A stretch of 64,000 nucleotides of DNA from RH-AL1 sp965198715 (GTDB taxonomy: Bacteria > Pseudomonadota > Alphaproteobacteria > Rhizobiales > Beijerinckiaceae). The stretch covers positions 1,364,001 through 1,428,000 of the forward strand of contig CBDAPV010000002.1 of the NCBI GenBank assembly GCA_965198715.1, read 5' to 3'. The notes beneath the pieces were generated by a model. It saw nothing but the letters and a program-made list of their open reading frames with translations. It was not told where the DNA came from and made no database searches. Every line of letters begins with the position of its first letter. Position 1 is the stretch's first letter. Positions 60,033-64,000 of the stretch are shown piece by piece. The position numbers and the translations under genes are program-made.

Positions 60033-62998
60033 CTACCGGCCTGCTGCCGCTCGCTCCTGATTAAGCGCGAAGAGGCGGGCGAGGATCTCGTCGTCGGAGA
60101 GGTCGGCCGGCCAGCCGTAGGCGGCGGCGACGGCCTCGTCGAGCTTGCGGTGGGCGTTGGCGAGCCAGGTCGGGCGCTCGTTGTAGAGGTTGGTGAGCGT
60201 ACGCTTCTTCAGGACCTCGGCGGCGGCCTCGTCCTTGGGGAGGATGCGGTCGGGGTAGCCGGGCACGACCTCGGGCTCGATGCGGACGAGGTCGGGCGGG
60301 TTGAGCCACGCCTCGCGTAAAGAATTTAACGCTATCGTCGGCGCCACAATCGCCCGAGCTCGATGATCATCAGAATACACAATCGAAGGGATATTCGGCG
60401 TGAGCCCCTCTGGAAAAGGAAAGGTTTCGAAGGTGGTAGACGGAGTATAACGTGGATCATTGCCAACACCGAGCCACGTGCAGAGTGCAAGGGACCAAAT
60501 CTCATGAAAGCGAGAATGTAAGATGCCAAATGAGGTCTCATCATCGCGAGCAATCGAGATTGTTGCCGAGTCGGGGAAGACGATTGGATCTGCCCAAACA
60601 AACACTCGATACTTTGAAACTCGAGGCGTAATGAGGTAACGATGAAGCTGCGCCGTCGCGATGCGCCAGCCATCACCGCTCTCACCGTGGCGCCACCATT
60701 GCTCTGCACGCCATTGCCGTCGGTTGGCTATGCGGGTCGGACGAACTTCTTCAAAAGCGTATTCGAACGGAGCTTGGAAAAGTGCTGAAGATGCCTCATC
60801 TCGTTTTGAGAAATCTATCACCCAACGGTCCGCAGATCGTCTGGCGATATCGGAAGCATTGAGCATCGGTCGCAAAACATCGCTGTTTGTACGCCCGTTC
60901 GGATTCACGGGAGCTTTCAGCCATTTGCGAGCAATTGTTCCGGCAATCTGAAAAGCTCCAATCAGCACAGGTCCTTGAAAACCAACGTTGCGATTGTCGA
61001 TCATGCGCAACGCCTTAGTCAGGTCTACCGCTGCGCCTGTTAAATCGGAGTTGATTATATTGGCGGTCATACCGTTCAGGCGTTTGTCATAAAAACCGGC
61101 TCCAAACCTAACATCGAAACACGTACGGCTGCGCCGGCCAGAGTCCAAGCTTCATCCGACCACGCATCATAGAGAAAGCCAGCGTTTTCGATCTTTGCTA
61201 AAAGCAGACGATTGGCTCCTCCGCGGATCGAATTTGTCGTAACTAGGCCAGCTCGCAGGCTAGATTTCAATACAACCGCGGTCCATGCCTTAAATAGCCA
61301 GTAGCATACAAAGTCCGCCTCTGCCGGTACCTTGCCCTTATAGGCTGCGAACAGCCGCTCCACCATCTCGTCCCCAAGCCCATCGCGAAGCCTTTTCCCG
61401 CCTAAGAACGGTGGGTTACCAACGATAACGTCGGCCGCAGGCCATTCCGCCTCGCTGCCATCCGCTTTGAGCAGCGCATCGCGGCATTTGATTGCGTCCA
61501 GCGTGTCAAGGATCGGCTCGTCGGGGTCCGTGAACCCATTGCGGCGCTCCCATTGCAGGTTGCCGATCCACAACGTCACGCGCGCGAGTTCGGCGGCGTA
61601 GGGCTCGATCTCGATGCCGAGCACGGCGTCGAGCCCCACGGCCGGTCGCACCTGCGGCACGCCGAGCCGCTCGGCGTCGAGCAGGGCGCGCAGCTCGATG
61701 TCGCGCAGGGCGTGCAGGGCCACGTAGAGGAAGTTGCCCGAGCCGCAGGCCGGGTCGAGCACGCGGAAGGCTGCAAGCTTCCGCAGGAAGGCATCGCGAG
61801 TCTCCGTGGCCCGGCGCAGCGAGTCGTCGCGCTCGCGCAATAGGTCGCCACGCTCCTTGCGCCGCTTGACCTCGCTCTTGCGCGCCGCCTCCGGCCCCTG
61901 CGCCGCCAGAAGGGCGGTGGCCTCAACCTCCAGGGCCTGCCGCCTGGCCTCGACCCCGGTCCTCGTCTCGGCCTCGGCGCGGATGGCCGCGAGCGCCACA
62001 TCCCATTCGGCGGCGAGCGGGCGCACGATGACCGGCTCGACGATCTTGAGGATCTTCTCGCGGTCGGTGTAGTGCGCGCCGAGCGCGGCGCGGCGCCCGG
62101 TGGTCTTTAACGCCGCCTCGAACATCGTTCCGAGGATGGCGGGGTCGAGGTTCGACCAGTCGTGCTCGCGCGCCGTCTTCACCAGCATGTCGAGGTCGTC
62201 GCGCTCGAGCGGCAGGGCGCCGGCCTCATCGAACAGGCCGCCGTTAAACCAGGCGATCGCGTCGGCGCCGAAGAAGCCGCCCTCCTTCATGATGGCGAAG
62301 AGCGCATCGAGCTGCGCCTTGGTCTTCTTGGGAATGTTGTATTGCTGGTAGGAGACCGTGCGCAGCATGCGGGTGAAGAGGCCCTGAGGCAGCAGCTCGG
62401 CATCCTCGGCGAACAGGCAGAAGATCAAACGATTGAGGAAGTGGGCGACGGCTCGGGGATCCTCGCCGCGCTCCTGCAGGCGCTTGCCGAGATCGCCGAA
62501 GCGCGCCGCCACGGTGGCGGTCAGCTCCTGCGGGCTGAGGCCGGGCTTGAGCCTGTCCGAGCCCTGGAAGACTTGGCGCAGCTCGTCGCGCCTCTCCGGA
62601 ACGAGCAGGTCGTCGAAAGTGAAAGTGAAGGTCTTGCGGATCGTGTTCGTCCAGTTGGTGTGGACGATGATGCGTTCCATGTCGCTGACGACGAGGTAGG
62701 GCGGGTTCTCGAGGTCGGGCGCGTAGATCTGGAGCTGGCGCAGAGCGGCGTTGAGGTCCTTGTGCTTGCCCTTGTATTCCCAGCCGAAGCAGGCGCGACG
62801 CCACACGTCGGCCCATCCATCGCCGCCGCCGACCTTGGTGGCGCCGCGCTCGAAACAATAGGTGGCCCCGGTGGGGTCGGCGTCGGACGGGTTCGGCTCG
62901 CCGATCAGCGCGCAGAGATCGATGAAATGGCTCTGGGCGCCCTGCCGCTCGCGCAGTTCGCTACGGCTCCATTTGGCGATGAAGGCGGCGGGGGTCAT
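60033..62998 (-). pseudogene. Large class I SAM DNA methylase/restriction-type gene, frameshifted near 61100
   Basis: The first frame (62998 to 61076) has an N-terminal TPAAFIAKWSRSELRERQGA segment, a helical part, the SAM motif VLDPACGSGNFLYVAL and the amino-methylase motif DVIVGNPPFLGGKRL, then ends shortly after AAVRVSML. The second frame (from about 61110 to 60033) continues FGAGFYDKRLNG with the target-recognition region and ends ALNQERAAAGR. Joined, this is one MmeI/type IIL-like protein of about 985 residues. The shift between 61085 and 61115 splits it after the catalytic motifs. No separate nuclease motif was pinned down. Confidence 0.75.
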
Positions 62999-63131
62999 GG
63001 CGAGAGGCTTGGCACGGTGGCGCCGTCGCTGCCAAGCTTCTCGGCCAGCTTTCTGGCACCAACCTTTGTAGGCTGGGGACAAGCTCATCGAGAGCCTCGT
63101 CCTGCCTTTCAGATCAGGGCAAACTGATCCG

Positions 63132-63401
63132 ATGCATCCTTGCCAGCCCGACCTCTTCGCTGCGGCCGAGCCGGCGCAGCCGGTGGTGTATCGCGGCGAT
63201 CCGGAGCGGGTGCGGGCGCGGCTGACACGCATCCTGGCCGAGGCGCGGGCGGCGGACAGCATGCCTTGGAACCGCAACGACGAGCGGATGTACGAGACCA
63301 TCGTGCCGCAGATGACGAACTGGCTGCCGGCGGACGAGGCGGCGCGATGGTGCCGCGAGTTCGTCGAGGAGCTGGTGCGGCTGCGGGCCGGCACGACGTA
63401 G
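63132..63401 (+). CDS. Small hypothetical protein next to the methylase gene
   Basis: An 89-residue protein: MHPCQPDLFAAAEPAQPVVY then a helical body LTRILAEARAADSMPWNRND and MTNWLPADEAARWCREFVEE. I do not recognise a named family. The PWNRND...MTNWLP pattern looks conserved rather than random, and base use fits coding. Divergent from the methylase gene. Confidence 0.55.
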   Translation: MHPCQPDLFAAAEPAQPVVYRGDPERVRARLTRILAEARAADSMPWNRNDERMYETIVPQMTNWLPADEAARWCREFVEELVRLRAGTT

Positions 63402-63458
63402 CGCAGATCGTGCGACATTCCGTCCATGTCGGCGATCGCATACGCGTTTCTGGCCCTT

Positions 63459-63537
63459 GTCACGGTACGCGGCGATGGTCGGGTTCTGTGTCGCGGTACC
63501 CTGACAACGTCCCCTGTTCTTGTCGCGGTACCCTGAC
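63459..63537 (+). repeat. Tandem-spaced TGTCGCGGTACCCTGAC repeats
   Basis: TGTCGCGGTACCCTGAC occurs identically at 63489-63505 and 63521-63537, 32 bases apart, with a partial copy (TGTCACGGTAC) 30 bases before the first. Multiple short repeats with this kind of spacing are typical of IS21-family ends, where the transposase binds; no transposase gene is in the window, so this would be a leftover end. Confidence 0.45.
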
Positions 63538-63665
63538 TTTGGCAGGGCTGAATGTCAGGGCTGGCGACGCGCCTCCAACGCTCTGCCGAGGGCGTCCGCG
63601 GCTGGACGCACCTCGCTGAGAAGGTTATGTTACCTAGGCCATCGGGTGCTGCGGGGCAACCCTGG

Positions 63666-64000
63666 TCAGAAATGCGAGAGGATCGCCAGCAGCAGCAGGG
63701 CGACGATGTTGGTGATCTTGATGGCGGGGTTCACGGCGGGGCCGGCGGTGTCCTTGTAGGGGTCGCCGACGGTGTCGCCGGTCACCGAGGCCTTGTGGGC
63801 GTCGCTGCCCTTCAGGTGGCGCACGCCGTCCTTGTCGATGAAGCCGTCCTCGAAGCTCTTCTTGGCGTTGTCCCAGGCGCCGCCGCCAGACGTCATCGAG
63901 ATGGCGACGAAGAGGCCGTTGACGATGACGCCGAGCAGCGATGCGCCGAGCGCGGCGAAGGCGCTGGCCTTGGAGCCGGAGATGAAGAGCACGCCGAAAT
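63666..64000 (-). CDS. hppA: Membrane proton-pumping pyrophosphatase (C-terminal part, cut by window edge)
   Basis: The last 110 residues of a membrane pyrophosphatase, which couples pyrophosphate hydrolysis to proton or sodium pumping. Visible are the membrane helix GVIVNGLFVAISMTSGG, the catalytic GGAWDNAKKSFEDG, the KASVTGDTVGDPYKDTAGPA motif and the closing NPAIKITNIVALLLLAIL. The residues deciding K+ dependence lie outside the window. Confidence 0.95.
   Translation of the reverse strand, partial: FGVLFISGSKASAFAALGASLLGVIVNGLFVAISMTSGGGAWDNAKKSFEDGFIDKDGVRHLKGSDAHKASVTGDTVGDPYKDTAGPAVNPAIKITNIVALLLLAILSHF

Noticed and set aside
1..64000. CRISPR arrays, rRNA operons, complete insertion sequences, prophage
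   Set aside because: No regular direct-repeat array, no rRNA core sequence, no transposase, integrase or phage structural gene was seen.

Overview
This window looks like chromosome from an alphaproteobacterium of the Hyphomicrobiales (Rhizobiales). The sequence is GC-rich. It carries the order ribH/ribE/ribD-nrdR-glyA, the run topA-rnr-DUF983, a DivK/PleD pair, a DinB polymerase with the rhizobial N-terminal zinc ribbon, a TTAA-N7-TTAA CtrA-type box, and promoters resembling CTTGAC-N17-CTATA. Many starts are GTG or TTG and overlap the previous stop codon by 1 to 4 bases. Genus and species cannot be read from the sequence; no rRNA is present.

Layout. 1-5.1 kb: riboflavin genes (ribH, ribE, ribD), nrdR and glyA on the minus strand, with three small proteins. 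5.3-16.3 kb: an L,D-transpeptidase, tRNA-Phe, rpmG, glutathione reductase, DUF2059, rpiA, pleD-divK, DUF3572-dinB, tRNA-Cys, tRNA-Asn and an SDR enzyme. 16.4-16.7 kb: two abutting gene stumps, NikR-like and allophanate-hydrolase-like. 17-23.8 kb: an arsenic-metabolism cluster (radical SAM enzyme, MerA/Lpd-like flavoprotein, ArsM methyltransferase, extended SDR, and the two glycosyltransferase types usually labelled arsenosugar biosynthesis), followed by a sterol-desaturase-type hydroxylase. 23.8-26.2 kb: a compositionally odd TPR protein and a decayed receiver domain. 26.3-29.8 kb: an oligopeptide-type ABC importer without a binding protein. 29.8-41.4 kb: two M16 proteases, lspA-ileS, a frameshifted DUF4279 gene, then yajC-secD-secF followed by homologues of the complex I assembly factors NDUFAF3 and NDUFAF6. 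41.5-45.8 kb: an HD hydrolase, a tyrosine phosphatase, xseB, small proteins, a UbiH-type monooxygenase and YceI. 46-49.3 kb: a degenerate dihydroorotase and pyrB, separated by a HicAB toxin-antitoxin pair and a broken gene. 49.3-59.7 kb: MFS transporter, DUF983, rnr, topA, a formate/nitrite channel, rpsD and purB. 60-64 kb: a frameshifted large restriction-modification-type methylase, short direct repeats, and the 3' end of hppA.

How the genes work together. Most of the window is housekeeping: riboflavin and one-carbon metabolism, pyrimidine and purine synthesis, protein export, and RNA/DNA processing. The accessory content worth attention is the arsenic cluster. Its enzyme set suggests methylated arsenic is further derivatised by a radical SAM step and glycosylation. 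No canonical ArsS was seen; a different radical SAM protein with its own C-terminal cysteines takes that place. Several sites of gene decay (16.4, 25.7, 36.9, 48.1 and 61.1 kb) mark recombination or reduction points. Positions and motifs come from reading the sequence; family names rest on remembered family features, and no database search was run.
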